Source: Anagrus nilaparvatae (lineage: Eukaryota; Arthropoda; Insecta; Hymenoptera; Mymaridae). Taken from it: a DNA stretch of 64,000 nucleotides. Below, in pieces: positions 46,680 through 58,399 of the stretch. Each line of letters begins with the position of its first letter. The stretch's first letter is position 1. The stretch lies in contig JAKSXM010000237.1 in the NCBI GenBank assembly GCA_022575985.1, forward strand, positions 1,692,501 through 1,756,500, read 5' to 3'. The notes under the pieces were generated by a model that saw only the letters and a list, made by a program, of their open reading frames with translations, ran no database searches and was not told where the DNA came from. Both the position numbers and the translations under genes were made by a program.

Positions 46680-47940
46680 GCTGTAAAATAAAACGTACGA
46701 GAGTTGGTAGTCAACCAGCCTAGCCTTTCCCTATATGGAGTTATACGGGTGTCTCTATGTACTCCAAAAATATAGCGTAAACATTAGTTGTTTAAACGTT
46801 GGAGTCTATCTTTTAATTTAATCGAACAATCTAGATAGACAACACTGCAATATTCCATATGGGGAACAGCCAGGGCTTGTGTTAGTCTAATACGAAGGGC
46901 CTCAGTCGTACAGTGTCTAATAAAGCGTAGTGTATAGAGTACTCTATTTACTTTTTTACAGATCGCAGTGATGTGCGATTCCCACGACAACCTGTTGTCT
47001 AAGATTACTCCAAGACTCTTGATTTCTTTGACAAAAGGGACAATTTTTTTACCTATGATTACTCCAGGATAATTCAGTTTGTCTAGTTTGTCAACAAAGA
47101 AGGTACTACCGAAATAAATCGCCTTTGTCTTATCAGGATTAAGCTTAAAAGAGATGTTACTAGCCCAAGCAGAAACTTTTTGAGCTTTTGAAGATAAGCT
47201 ATTAATTGCTTCAGAAATATTATCAGGGAAAACCTGCATGTAGATCTGAAAATCATCAGCATAGAGTAAATGAGAAATATTAGGATTTAGATGAGTTTTA
47301 ACATCGTTTATATATAAACAGAATAAAAGTGGCCCCAAAACAGAGCCTTTAGGAACTCCAAGGTTGACACTAAGTGGATTAGAAATAGAGGATTTTGATG
47401 TTACCTGTAAAGTTCTACCTTGAAGATAAGATTTTATCCAAAATAGAGCACTTTTAGAAAATCCCATAGTTTTTAACTTAGCAATAAGTTTGGAGGGAGC
47501 TATCGAATCGAATGCCTTACTAAAATCAAATGATAATAACATAGTCAATGCCTGATCTAATATAATCTGTCAACTATAGCAAGGCAGTTTCAGTGCCACT
47601 ATACTGTCTGAAACCAGTCTGCAGTGGGCCCAGTATTTTATTCTGTTTTAGATATGTCGTGATCTGGTCGTGTGCCAGCTTTTCAAGCACTTTTGCTAAG
47701 AAGCATAATAAGGCAACAGGTCTGAAGTCACCAGGTGATGATGGAATGGAAGTTTTCTTGATTGCTTGAAGTAATGATCTTTTCCAAGCAGATGGAAAAA
47801 TTACATTTTTCAAAGAAGCATTAAATAGTTTTACAAGAAGGGGTCCTAGAACTGGTAAAGATTTAGCAATAACCGTATGAGGAATTCCATCAGGTCTTTT
47901 GGCCTGAGATGTAAAATGAGAAACTGCTAGGATAACATCA
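46680..47940 (-). pseudogene. Non-LTR reverse transcriptase (copy 2)
   Basis: Runs leftward: VILAVSHFTSQAKRPDGIP, FPSAWKRSLLQAIKKT, LLCFLAKVLEKLAHDQI, LQTGFRQYSGTETALL, an amber stop, a frameshift, then LLSFDFSKAFDS (catalytic motif A), LGVPKGSVLGPLLFCLYIND (Q of PQG replaced by K), LLYADDFQIYMQ with intact YADD, and thumb motifs EIKSLGVILDNRLSWESHI and VNRVLYTLRFIRH. The minus frame continues past a stop into RLGWLTT near 46710. Better preserved than copy 1, but not functional. Confidence 0.9.
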
Positions 47941-47944
47941 TTAA

Positions 47945-48017
47945 CCCCTTAATGCAGAATTAAGATAGGAATCCCATATATTTATGATGAGTATACTCGT
48001 CATACCGCACTAAGGGG
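47945..48017. mobile_element. 73-bp piggyBac-type MITE with TTAA duplication
   Basis: TTAA at 47941-47944 and 48018-48021 flanks the ends CCCCTTAATGC and its near-inverse GCACTAAGGGG. Deleting it with one TTAA restores the non-LTR reading frame (KFKEVSLN joined to DVILAVSHF), matching copy 1, which reads VNDVILAVSHF there. Confidence 0.9.
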
Positions 48018-48021
48018 TTAA

Positions 48022-48775
48022 GAGATACCTCTTTGAATTTGAAACCATCATTGGATGTAGAGTCAATTAATTCAGAAATATCGTCTAAATTTTCAGTAGG
48101 AGAGAATGAAACACTAGCAAAATAAGTATTAATGTCATTGGGAGAAAACCCATGCAATTCATTTTTCGGGCTAGGCAAAAGTCCAAGGTTTCTCATTTCA
48201 CGCCAAATATCCTGGTTGTTATCCAATGTCTCTTCAAGTCTTTTATGAAGAAATTCATTATGAGCTGTTTTCGAGGAGACTTCGATTTCATCAGTAAGTT
48301 GTATAAGTTCACTGGCTAACAAAGGGTTTTTGGATCTCAAGTAACGCCTTTCTATTGCTTTTCGCTTGTTCATAAGGAGACTTAGTTCAGGATCAATCCA
48401 AGGATATTTTTTCTTTTTATTTTTTAGGGTCCTCAAGGGTGCTAATTTATCAATAGCTGCTTGTATATTATTATTTAAACAAGTAACAGCAGAGTCTACG
48501 TCAAAGGATGTGGTTTCAAAGTCCCTCCAATCACATCCTGCCAAAAACTCATTGATATCCTCAGGAGTTATGTCTCTAAACTTTCTATAGGAAAAGTTTT
48601 CCTCAGGGAGTTTAGGGACATGAACTTCTATTATAACATCAATGAGATTGTGATCAGTTATAAATGGAGGTACTTTATTATTGAAACTAGAGATTGTGTC
48701 ATTATTATCAACACAAATGATGTCAAGCCACGTTTTAGGATCACTTATTATAGTGGAGTCATTTAAGATCAAGCC
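48022..48775 (-). pseudogene. Non-LTR endonuclease end and linker (copy 2)
   Basis: Starts WLDIICVDNNDTISSFNN and ITDHNLIDVII, where the D-H pair is the last motif of the APE-type endonuclease. A linker follows (KYPWIDPELSLLMNKRKAIE, NNQDIWREMRNLGLLPSP) that matches copy 1. The frame is open for about 250 codons up to the MITE. Most of the endonuclease is missing. An independent endonuclease fragment of this type is at 55836. Confidence 0.85.
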
Positions 48776-48785
48776 ATACTTTCTC

Positions 48786-49684
48786 AGTTGGGATTTTTTG
48801 ACTTTTTTGCCGTATTAATAAATTTAGTGTGAAAAAAAAATAATTTCTAAGAATATTAAAAAATAACTGATATTGGCTAAAAAAACACTTGTAAAAGTAA
48901 AAAGAGGGGTTTCAAAAAAATTTATATAAGTAACCGAACCTTAAAAAACAATTGATATGCTTTATAAGTTTGGTTTCAGATTTTGGTTCCATTTAAGGAA
49001 GATAATTATTCTTTCAAGTACTCTTCTGCATTCTGGTAATGATTTTTAGCTATTTTTTAAAAATATTGGCACTTTATTCAAAATGGAGGTATCTTTAAAA
49101 TTATAAAAAATATTTTTAAAGCTAATTAAAAAATTTTAAAATTTTTTTTTATTTTTTATGGTTATGTTAATAATTTATTTGTTTTTCTTTATTTGTATGT
49201 ATTTCATCATCAGGGTCAAACCAATGAACAGTCAAAATGAATTGTAAAAATATAGAAAATAAATCTGCCGGTGACATAGGCCTTAGTTTTGCAACTCAGC
49301 TACCAGTACTTTTGGAAATGTTCAATTTTTAGTATTTTTGAGAAAAATAAAATTTTTTAAAAATTTAATTAAAAAAGGAAAAATCTTCTAAATATGATAA
49401 AATTTTACTGTCGCGATTGGTATTACTAGATTTGTCACTAATTCATACGTACTCAGATAAATTTGTATAAAATATGGACGTTTCTTTAAAAATTTGTAAA
49501 ATTTTTTTGTAGTCAGAAAATTAATTTGATTTTTTTTTTTAATTTTTCGGTAATTTGCCGTAAAAACAAGAAAACTAGAGGAGAATTTTCAAGAAATTTT
49601 CTAGATTCTTTAGTATTCAGAAAACGAAAACATGATTGTTGTATCATAATTGTCGCATGATTGAGTAAACATGATTGTCGCCCA
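48786..49684. other. No gene recognised
   Basis: AT-rich sequence with homopolymer tracts. I see no repeat or coding signal beyond chance. Confidence 0.45.
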
Positions 49685-51435
49685 GTCCATGCCTGCAGAT
49701 CTGAGATCAGAGTATGCGTCCACCTGGCCTTTTGTTCATTCTTCCATTGTCCCTGCCACTCATAGAACTGGAGCATGTGCCAGTGGATTCCACTTTGCGG
49801 TTTTCCACACTATCGTAAATGTATTTCCGCTCCAACGCTAGCAGGTCGATAGGTATGACTGATGCTACTACCTGGATCGCCTCAAGGGATACCATATCGT
49901 ACGCGCAGACTATCCTCAGGGCCGCTTGCCGCTGCACATACGAAATTTTATGTTTGTACTTGGCAGTTTTGGTGATATCTGCCCAGATATCTGATCCGTA
50001 AAGCAGGACAGAGTTGACAACGGACATCAACAATCTTCGCTTCCCTGGTTTGGGTCCTCCTATGTTGGCCATGAGCCTTGACAAGTAGGATGCGACCGAT
50101 GCAACCTTTTCACTCGACCTCTGAAATTGTTTCCAGAAGTTCAGCTTGTTATCAAGCAGAACTCCCAGGTGCTTGACCGATGTTTTTGCTCGGATCGTGT
50201 GAGGGTTTCCACCGTCATCGATATTTACATTGATGTCCGTAGAAATTGTTGTTCTACGGGTCAGCAGTACGATCTCCGTTTTTGGGATCGCAAGCTGGAG
50301 CCCGTGCTCGCCCATCCAGAGGTTGATCTGTCTCATGACTAGATTCATCCTCTCCTCGGTTACCTGCATGTCCCTACCAGTGATGGTGAGGGCCACGTCG
50401 TAGGTAGTCCTTCAGGACGTTAGCCAGGTACCTGGGTATCCGAAAATCCTGTTCAAGGCACCGGATCATGTCATCCCACCTGGCAGAGTTGAACGCGTTT
50501 TTGACGTTCGGCGTTACCATGAGGGCGTCCTTGCGGATCGCATCATTCCTCTCCCTCTACGGTATCCACGATACGCCAGATGGGGTCTATCGTGGAATGC
50601 CCTTCACGAAATCTATGCTGCTCCTCGTAAAGGACACCGCCCTCCTCGATGGCTCTTCTCAGCCTTGCCCGGAGCATGCTCTCCATCACCTTTCCAATGG
50701 TATTTAGCATTCACAAGGGTCTGCAAGATGATGGATAGTCCGGGGCTCCAACTATACCCTTGTTCAAGAGCACGAGATGTGCCACCTTCCACTGCCTTGG
50801 AAACACTCCCTCCACCAAGCACGCATTAAAAATGCTTAACAGGATAGCAGGGATTATTTTGACCGCTCGTTTGAGCACTTCTGCTGGTATCCCGTCAGGC
50901 CCGGGCGCCTTGTCATTTTTCATTGCCTTGATGGCCTTCACCATCTCGTCCTTGCTGAATAGCTGCACTTCCTCCCTGGGTATCGCCTCTACCGGTTTTC
51001 TCGAATGGGCCGCTCAGGGAAGAGAGCGCCGATGATTCGTTCGGTCGACACCGCGTCCATCATGTTGTCAGACCCCCAGTTCAACTTGCCTATTACGACT
51101 TTGCAACCAAGACCCCAGGGGTCTTTGTTTATATCCTCGCGTAATGAACGCAGGAATCGAGCCTTGCTTTGACGGATAGCTTTGGCCTGCCAGTGTTTAG
51201 CATCTTTGTGTTCCTGGGAAAGCAGCCTCGGGCCTGTCCCGTGCTCTCTGCGCCCTTCGTCGCGTCCTGTGGCACTCTTTGCGAAGCTCCGCTATTTCTG
51301 AAATCCGCCAGTAAGCTGGCTTTCTCATATTTTAGGGCCTTCGACGAGGCATGGAGGCGTCACACGCCCCACGCAATAGAGACGTTACTACCCCGCCTCG
51401 CGGGGACCTATAGCCCCTCCATGCCGTGTTATTAA
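49685..51435 (-). pseudogene. R1-clade non-LTR ORF2: RT region
   Basis: Runs right to left: RISEIAELRKECHRTRRRAQ linker near 51300, AIKAMKNDKAPGPDGIPAEV (50968-50711), FNACLVEGVFPRQWK, then in other frames LRRAIEEGGVLYEEQ, a damaged FADD region near 50395, and an open 229-codon stretch 50396-49707 with QINLWMGEHGLQLAIPKTE, VKHLGVLLDNKLNFWKQF, PKPGKRRLL and YVQRQAALRIVCAYDMVS. GC-rich. It has several frameshifts and is truncated at both ends, with no poly(A). Plus-strand open frames here are shadows. Confidence 0.9.
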
Positions 51436-51479
51436 TAATAATTAATTTAAAAAAAAAGCAATATTTTTTTTCTTTTGGA

Positions 51480-52709
51480 GCAGAGTACTTAATTTTATTA
51501 AGGGGCGCTTTCGCTATATTCTTTCTAGCCTTCTAAGATTTAGTCTAATAGAGTTTTTTAGGTCGCTGATCACAATAAACATCCCTTGAAGGGTTATTTT
51601 GAGGCATAATAAAAATTTTGTTTAATGCAAAAAAATTTTTTTTTAATTTTTGAAAAATTTTCAAATGATAAAACATTTGCTTACCTTTATTTTATAAATA
51701 AGATAACTTGTAAAATGTATAATTCATTTATTTATAACTTTCAAACCTTTTAGGATAGTTATAGCAAATTCGAGGCTGAAGTCCTAATTTTTAATTGAAA
51801 AAAACGCGATTTTCGTGATCAGCGACCTAAAAAACCCTTTAAAACCAAATCTTGGAGGGCTAGAGCGAAAGTAGAAAAAACACACCTTTTAGGGGTAGTT
51901 TTGGCTAATTTAAGGGTGAATAGTTAAGTTTTAATTGAAAAGTCATCGATTTTTGTGATCAGCGACCCAAAAAACCCTAATAGGTCGAATCTTGGAGGGA
52001 TAGAGTGAAAGTAGTAAAAACACCCCTTTTACGGGTACTTTTAGCCAATTTAAGGGTGAAGGGGTTATTTTTCATAGTTATAACTTCAAAATTCGTGATC
52101 AGCGACCTCAAAAACCTTTATTAAACCAAAAATTGGAGGGCTAGAGTGAAAATAGCAAAATTACCCCTTTTAGGGGTAGTTTTGGCTAATTTAAGGGTGA
52201 AGAGTTAAGCTTTAATTGAAAAGTCATCGATTTTTGTGATCAGCGACCCAAAAAACCCTAATAGGTCGAATCTTGGAGGGATATAGTGAAAGTAGTGAAA
52301 ACACCCCTTTTAGGGAAAGTTTTGTCCAATTTAAGGGTGAAGGGGTAATTTTTCATAGTTATAACTACAATATTCGTTATCAGCGAATAAAAAACCCCCG
52401 TATACCAAATTTCAAAGGCTTACAGTGAATACAGCAAAAATTCCCTTTTTAGGGGCAGTTTTGCCCAATTTAAGGGTGAAGGGGTAATTTTTCATAGTTA
52501 TATTTGCAATATTAGTTATCAGCGACCCAAGAAATCCCCTTTTACCAAATTTCCCTTGTTAGGGGCAGTTTTGCTCGATTTAAGGCTCTAGCTCCAATGG
52601 CGCATAGAAAAGACCCCGATTTTCGTGTTCAGCGATCTAAAAAACGTATAGTAGACCAAACCTGGTGGCTGCCACAATACCACCCCCCCCCCTCCCATGA
52701 TTTGACTGG
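51480..52709 (-). mobile_element. Partial FB-A foldback (centre plus right arm only)
   Basis: Colinear with 3726-4969: the 'ttaggtcgctgatcacaat' centre, units with 'gatcagcgacccaaaaaacc' and the terminus 'catgatttgactggagta'. The left arm is absent, so the copy is truncated next to the R1 fragment. Confidence 0.8.
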
Positions 52710-52829
52710 AGTAGAATGTACTAATTAATATGTAGAATTATCGTTTTTACTTGGTTAAATAGACCATTAAGAATATATTGCTATTGTTAATGAGGAACCA
52801 TAGTGCAGCGTTTTATTTATTTCTTCTGG

Positions 52830-53058
52830 GGTCGAATTCCGATCATTAATTTTTCAGGATCCGCTAATATTTGGTTATATTTTGTGTGAAAATGAATGAA
52901 TCGTGAATCGTGAATGATGATGGCTAAAATTAAATTTTTATATAAAATAATACTTAATATTTGTATAAACCAAAAATATTAATTTTTTTTACACAAAATA
53001 TAACTAAAAACGACCAAAAATTAGCGAATCGTTAAAAATGAATGACTGGAATTCGACC
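52830..53058. mobile_element. ~230-bp hairpin MITE with GGTCGAATTCC ends
   Basis: Ends GGTCGAATTCC.GATCATT and its inverse. The arms continue through 'cgctaatatttggttatattttgtgt' and its imperfect inverse for about 90 bp. No target duplication was resolved. Confidence 0.7.
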
Positions 53059-53220
53059 ATTGCTTAGTTAAAAATATTTCATTCTATGGCCAATTTTAAG
53101 ATTATGATATTATTATTAGACAACAATTTACCTTATGATATTTTTGATATCCCCCCCCTCTACTTACTTTAGAAAAGTATACTGTATGAAATAGATACAT
53201 TGCTTTCTGATATGATCTAA

Positions 53221-53830
53221 TTATTTATTTATTTATTCAACCATCATACAAATCAACTTAGTTATTAAGTACATTATATTATATACATTATAATTCTAAA
53301 GTACAGTAAATTGCAAAAGTCGACCATCCCAGAGTCAGCTAAAAGCTGTCTGTGCGGGAGATGGTGTAAAAAAAAACAAAAAATTTAACAGTAAAATAAT
53401 TTGAAATATTAATATGTACAATATAATATGAAAAATAAATTAATTAACATTATTTATTTAAGTTAAAAACTTTTAAACTAAAATTTATCACAATATAAAA
53501 TTTTAAGTTTTTAAATTATGAATTGCCTATTGTAAATGCACTAATATTTAGTAAGAATTCTAATAACTTTATTTTTAGGGCTTTAGAGTTGGATATGTTT
53601 AGTTTTTTAGCATCTATTGGAAGTAAATTATATAATTTTAAAGACGCTATGTAAGGGCTTTTTTTATAAATTTCTTTATGTATGGGAGGGAGTTTAATTT
53701 GATCTTTTCTTATGCTAAATTCAGTATTTTGGTATAAATAAGTTAAAACATCATAGTAGTATGTTAAGGAATGATATATTTTTTTAAATTTCTTGCCTTG
53801 TGAATCATATTTCAAATGCAACCTACGATT
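53221..53830 (-). pseudogene. Non-LTR retrotransposon 3' end (unassigned clade)
   Basis: The frame 53821-53516 encodes IKLPPIHKEIYKKSPYIASL and KLYNLLPIDAKKL..., ending in KIKLLEFLL. This matches the C-terminal tail of non-LTR RTs ('FKKSP.Y..IKLYN.LP', 'FK..L..FLL'). The 3' UTR runs left to an (ATAA)n tail at about 53221-53240. Only the tail is present. Confidence 0.6.
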
Positions 53831-54650
53831 GAAAGGATATCCAATAATTTTCAGTATGAAATAGCTAGGTTTTCATTAATAATTACTTTAAATATTTATC
53901 ATTTAATATTTTTAATATTTTCCTTAGCTGTTGGCTATTCCTGACGGGCCCTTTAAGAAATCATTGAAACATGTTAGTTTGAAATTTTTTTTGTTTTGCT
54001 TATTTTATTACAAGTTTCAATGTAAATATATTATTTAATTAATTAATTTTCAACAAAAATTATGAAGAAGTGATTTTGTCAATAATTTTGTCAATATTAA
54101 AAAAGTAAAATTGAACATTTAGAAAATATTTATGTTTTTTTTTTACATTTCTGTTAAAATAAAAGCATCGAATTGAAATTTTTTTTTTTTACAGTTGAAA
54201 AAAATTTTTATTATTGATATTATGAAGTTATATTGTGCAATTTCATACGATCGTGATTTTCACTTAACAATATGGTTAAGTAACCACGAGGAAAAGGACA
54301 ATTACCTGTTCTACACCTACGTAAAGGTAATGGGGTAACAGGTCCTAAGATACTCGCAATTAACTTAATCATTTCTTCCAATTAGCTACTGCGAAATGAA
54401 ATCCCTAATTTGCTGTAAATCTGTGGTTCAATTGTTTATTTTAAGAGTATTTCTTAAATGGCCCGTCAGGAATAGCCAACAGCTAAGGAAAATATTAAAA
54501 ATATTAAATGATAAATTTTTAAAGTAATTATTGATGAAAACCTAGCTATTTCATACTGAAAATTATTGGATATCATTTCAATCGTAGGTTGCACTTGAAG
54601 TATGATTAACAAGGCAAGAAATTTAAAAAAATATATCAGAAAGTGTTACA
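53775..54650. repeat. Inverted duplication, ~190-bp arms, ~490-bp spacer
   Basis: 53775-53965 and 54455-54650 are inverse copies ('gcaacctacgattgaaa' against its inverse, 'ggctattcctgacgggcc' against 'ggcccgtcaggaatagcc'). The outer ends are the non-LTR tail. The spacer contains 'gtggttacttaaccatatt'-like palindromic sequence and nothing coding. Confidence 0.8.
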
Positions 54651-54929
54651 AAGTAGAGTCAAGAGATATTTTGCTACTCCAACAGTACTAGAAATTATGG
54701 GTTCTCTACCTGAAAAGGTAATAGTTTGTTATGTTGGCAAGTTTGCGGTTTTAAATAAATTACACACTTATGAGTTTAAGATGCAACACAGTTGATTTAT
54801 TTAAGTTTTATATTGATGCTTTATGAATTATGGCACTTGATACAATTTATTAATTAAGATATATATATAAATATTGTAACCGTAATTACTTATTAACAAT
54901 TGGTAATCATTGGATAAAAATATTTGAAA

Positions 54930-55310
54930 TACCAATTTTTATATATAACAGAGCATTCTTAAAAAAAATTTACAATGGTGTACAGTTTCTGCCCAATTCA
55001 ATAAAAATATTTCAATGTTAACATTGAATAAAAATATTTCAAATTCCTGGTTTTGTATAAAACTGGACACGATTAGAAAAAAATGTAAAATGACGTATAG
55101 TTTCTGCTAAAGTCAATAAAAATATTGCAATAAAATCATTGCATAAAAATATTTGAAATACCAATTTTTATATATAACAGAGCATTATTCAAAAAAATTT
55201 ATAATAGTGTACAGATTCTGCCAAAGTTAATAAAAATATTTCAATGTTAACATTGCATAAAAATATTTGAAATTCAAACTTTTGTATAAAACAGGACACG
55301 TCCAACATAT
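54930..55310 (+). repeat. ~117-bp satellite, forward orientation
   Basis: Units with 'ttctgc.aaagtcaataaa' and 'cattgcataaaaatatttg', as at 1-740 but more diverged. Confidence 0.8.
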
Positions 55311-55510
55311 CTTCTTACCTTGTTTGGATACGAAAGTTGCTAAAGAACGTGCCATAAAAACAATAAATTCAATTTTGATAACACATGGATTAAATTTACA
55401 AAAATTTGGTATAAAAATAAAGAATGCTAATAATTTTGATGAAACCAATCAAGATCAATTCTTTAATGAAGATTCCTTTAATATAATGGTAAATAATTTA
55501 TATGAATTTA
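55300..55510 (+). pseudogene. Protein-like fragment between satellite arms (possible Helitron helicase piece)
   Basis: Within an open frame 55267-55575, residues CLDTKVAKERAIKTINSILI, ...LNLQKFGIK, ...NFDETNQDQFFNEDSFNIMV look coding: even composition and few satellite motifs. The segment replaces satellite exactly where the orientation flips. The pattern 'I..IL..HG..L..FGI' loosely recalls the inter-domain region of Helitron Rep-helicase proteins, but I cannot confirm this. Confidence 0.3.
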
Positions 55511-55514
55511 GCAG

Positions 55515-55765
55515 AATATACTCCACTTTAAATTTTTTTCGAATAGCAGAAGGCTGTTTTATAGAAAAGTTGTAATTTCAATGTTTTTATGCAACGATAT
55601 CATTGAAATATTAGTATTGATTTTAGCAGAATATACCACACTAACGTGTTTTTGAATATTGTCCTGTTTTATAGAAATGTTGTAATTTCAAATGCTTTTA
55701 TGCAACGATAGCATTGAAATATTTGTATTGAATTTAGCAAATATACCCCATTATAAATTTTTTGG
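55515..55765 (-). repeat. ~117-bp satellite, inverted orientation
   Basis: Units with 'gttttatagaaatgttgtaa' and 'atagcattgaaatatt'. Opposite strand to 54930-55310. Confidence 0.8.
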
Positions 55766-55768
55766 TTC

Positions 55769-55835
55769 CTCAAAGAGGAACCATTTTGATAGGTTAAATT
55801 TCGATTTTTGATTTTTTGGCATATATTGGCATATA
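55769..55835 (+). repeat. Truncated GGTTCCTC-hairpin repeat, third copy
   Basis: 'ggttcctcaaagaggaacc', then 'tttttggcatatat' repeated three times, then the non-LTR fragment. Confidence 0.6.
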
Positions 55836-56330
55836 TTGGCATATATTTTCTCCTATGATGTTATGTGTATTGCTGAAACTCGTTTTGGTCCTCAAATTAA
55901 TAATCACATTATTAATATTTCCGGTTACAGTGTTTTAAGACAGGACCGCAACACACAAGGTGGTGGCATAGCAATTTACATAAGAGAAAACTTTAAGGCA
56001 AAGGTTTTGTGTTTATCAAAAACTAAACAGTATGGTAAACCTTTGAAACCAGAATATTTGTTATGTTCTGTTTGGGAAGGCAACTCTACCCCCACTCTAA
56101 TTGCATTAGTTTATCGTCCTCCTGACGTTTCTATTACATCTGATATGCAACTATTTGAATATTTACGGACTTACTGTTCAGACTTTAGTTATAAAGTAAT
56201 TATTGGTGATTGGAATGCCAATTTAAGTGATACAAAGGACTCAAAACATAGTTTTATAGACTATATCTGCCTAATCATGCTATTTATCAAGTAACATATC
56301 ATGAAATATTACTAAATCTATTTCTAAATT
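55836..56330 (+). pseudogene. APE-type endonuclease fragment of a CR1/Jockey-like element
   Basis: The motifs in order are MCIAETRF (catalytic E), YSVLRQDRNTQGGGIAIYI, LIALVYRPP and VIIGDWNANL (the D-x-N active-site motif). After a 1-base frameshift near 56260, LPNHAIYQVTYHEI continues. The domain ends before the S-x-x-DH motif. 5' and 3' truncated. It could derive from the same family as the elements at 36740 and 45388, since those lack this part. Confidence 0.85.
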
Positions 56331-56449
56331 TTAAATATTGCATTATTATGAAAGGCCTTCAAGGGAAAGTTATTTGATATAAGAGAAAATTATTATTCAT
56401 CTTTCATTTTATTAATTTTGTAATTATCATGTCTAAATTATGATATTTT

Positions 56450-56740
56450 ATTCATAAAATATAATATATCTACTTTCCTAGGTAATAAAAAATAAAAAAT
56501 TGAAAAAATTTCAATGCGTAGTTAAATATATATTGGCCGTCTATAATATGAAAAACTGCAAATATTTTAATTCATATTATTGGTGATTTTATATTTGAAA
56601 AACTCCAAAAAAATTTACATAAAATATATGTCGGAGTCAGGTATAAAAAAAACAAAAATCGAAAAAATTTCACTCCGTAGTAAAATAAACATTGGCAATA
56701 TATAATATAAAAAAATGCAAATATTTCAACTTATACTATC
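56450..56740 (-). repeat. ~170-bp satellite units, inverted
   Basis: 'aaaaatttcactccgtagtaaaat' and 'tattggc.atatataat' blocks are the inverse of the 1775-2480 family. Confidence 0.65.
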
Positions 56741-58399
56741 AGTGGTTTTTTTTTTGCTGCCACATACCGACTAGGAAATTCCAAGAGGCTTACTGGTGAG
56801 GCCTGTGCTAGAGCAGTAGCGGAGCATTGTTTATAATAATTTAGTATATTCCGGAGTACTATAGGTGCATTCAATGGTTACTTTCTGGGGGTAAAGTAAC
56901 CATTGATTAAAAACAATTAATTATTCATTCTGAAAATTCTCCATTTGAAATCAAAGTGCGGTCATCGCTCTTTTTACTACTCCCCATTTGAGAATTGCCT
57001 TCAAATGAAGAATCTTTAGTATACCGATCCAAGTATACTTTTTTCAAATCACCAAACTGCTTTATATAAAATAATTAATTAACTACTTCAAAAAAAAATT
57101 TGTTATTTATTTATTAACCAATTTACAATTTTTGGTTGACAGTCTAGATCTTGTAATACTGGAAAACTGTTGTTTTATTTTTTTTTTCTGCTTAAATAAA
57201 AAAGAAGAAGAAACAATTTGCATAAAAATAAAAAAATTGAAATAATGCTAATTGTTTTAATTTTTTAATTTTCTTTTAATTTTATCAGTTTTAATTTTTT
57301 TATTTTTATGCAAATTGTTTTTTCTTCTTTGTTATAAAGTATTACAGAAACGTAGAAAATTACTCTAAAAAGAGGTTCTATATAGTATCATTTCCTGAGA
57401 AATCCAAAAATCGAGTCAGAATTTTGATTAGATTACAGGAAAAGCCGGAAAATGGATAATTCTGGAAAATGGAAGGTTTAATTTGGATTAGTCAAAAAAG
57501 GTATTTAAAGGCAAATAAGCAAAGAAATTTTTTATGAAACTAGTAGAACATATATTGAAGTTTCTGCAAGTTTCAGACATTTCAAAGTACTTAGAAAAAA
57601 ATGCTAGGTGGCGCAAAATGTCAATAAAATGCATTTTTTAAAAACAGCTGCCACAAAAATCAAAATATCTCCGGTTCAAATCCACCGATTTTAAACTTTA
57701 GAATTGCATTTGAAGTTTCTTGAGTAGACAAAAAAAATGCTACTAACTGAAAGTATTTTAGAGTTGATCTTACGCCATGGCAATATTTTGAAAATCAGCT
57801 TTTTTAGTTAAATTTATTTTACATTTATCAATGCCAAAAAAATTGATGCTCTGGAATCAGATAAAATTTTTTTACATAAAACAAACCTTTTATTGATTGA
57901 AATGCGATCAATAAAATCAAATTTGGAATATATTCAAAGGAATGGCGTAATTTAAAAAATGGTCTAAATTAGGCTACTTTTTGACCTTTAAATGGCCATA
58001 TTTCGATTGCATGAAGTGATAGAGGGCTAAATTTTTAGCTTAAGGAATTTTTTGCTACCCCAAGTTAGTCTTTAAAAGTTAAGCTTAATCGTTGATATGA
58101 ATGCGCCCTAATCTGTACGAAAAGTACTGGAACTACCCTTATATGTATATACTGTAAAATTTAATTATTTATGAAATTTTACGATATTTTTGATAATAAA
58201 TTTTAATAATTTATTTAATTATTTAATATAAAATGATTATTAATTTTATTTCCCTTTATTAATGATTTGACTATGGACGTTTATTACTTTTTTTTTTAGT
58301 TCAGTGACTTTTTTAACTTATTGTTAATAACAAAACAAAAAAAAATCTTTATTACATTATAATTAGTGAATTTTAGTCAATAAGATGGCAAATTGAAAT
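56741..58399. other. No gene recognised; hairpin at 57201-57331
   Basis: 57201-57331 is an imperfect inverted repeat ('aaagaagaagaaacaatttg' against its inverse). The rest is AT-rich with no coding signal that I can support. Confidence 0.5.

Larger units (their letters stand above)
45388..48785 (-). mobile_element. CR1/Jockey-like non-LTR element, copy 2, interrupted twice
   Basis: Runs right to left: endonuclease tail and linker (48772-48022), RT (47940-46680), C-terminal tail (46021-45720), 3' UTR, and a 3' end in repeated TCTTA/TTATC at 45388-45402. A 646-bp Helitron (46022-46667) and a 73-bp MITE (47945-48017) sit inside it. Removing both restores continuous homology across each junction, apart from a nearby 1-base shift at the Helitron site. 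It is 5'-truncated near 48785. Confidence 0.85.

Noticed and set aside
49819..51435. Several plus-strand open frames in GC-rich sequence
   Set aside because: Antisense shadows of the minus-strand R1 reverse transcriptase.
53330..53390. Possible structured RNA at 'cccagagtcagctaaaagctgtctgtgcggg'-like sequence
   Set aside because: Best explained as the 3' UTR of the minus-strand non-LTR fragment. The short stem is not evidence of a separate RNA gene.
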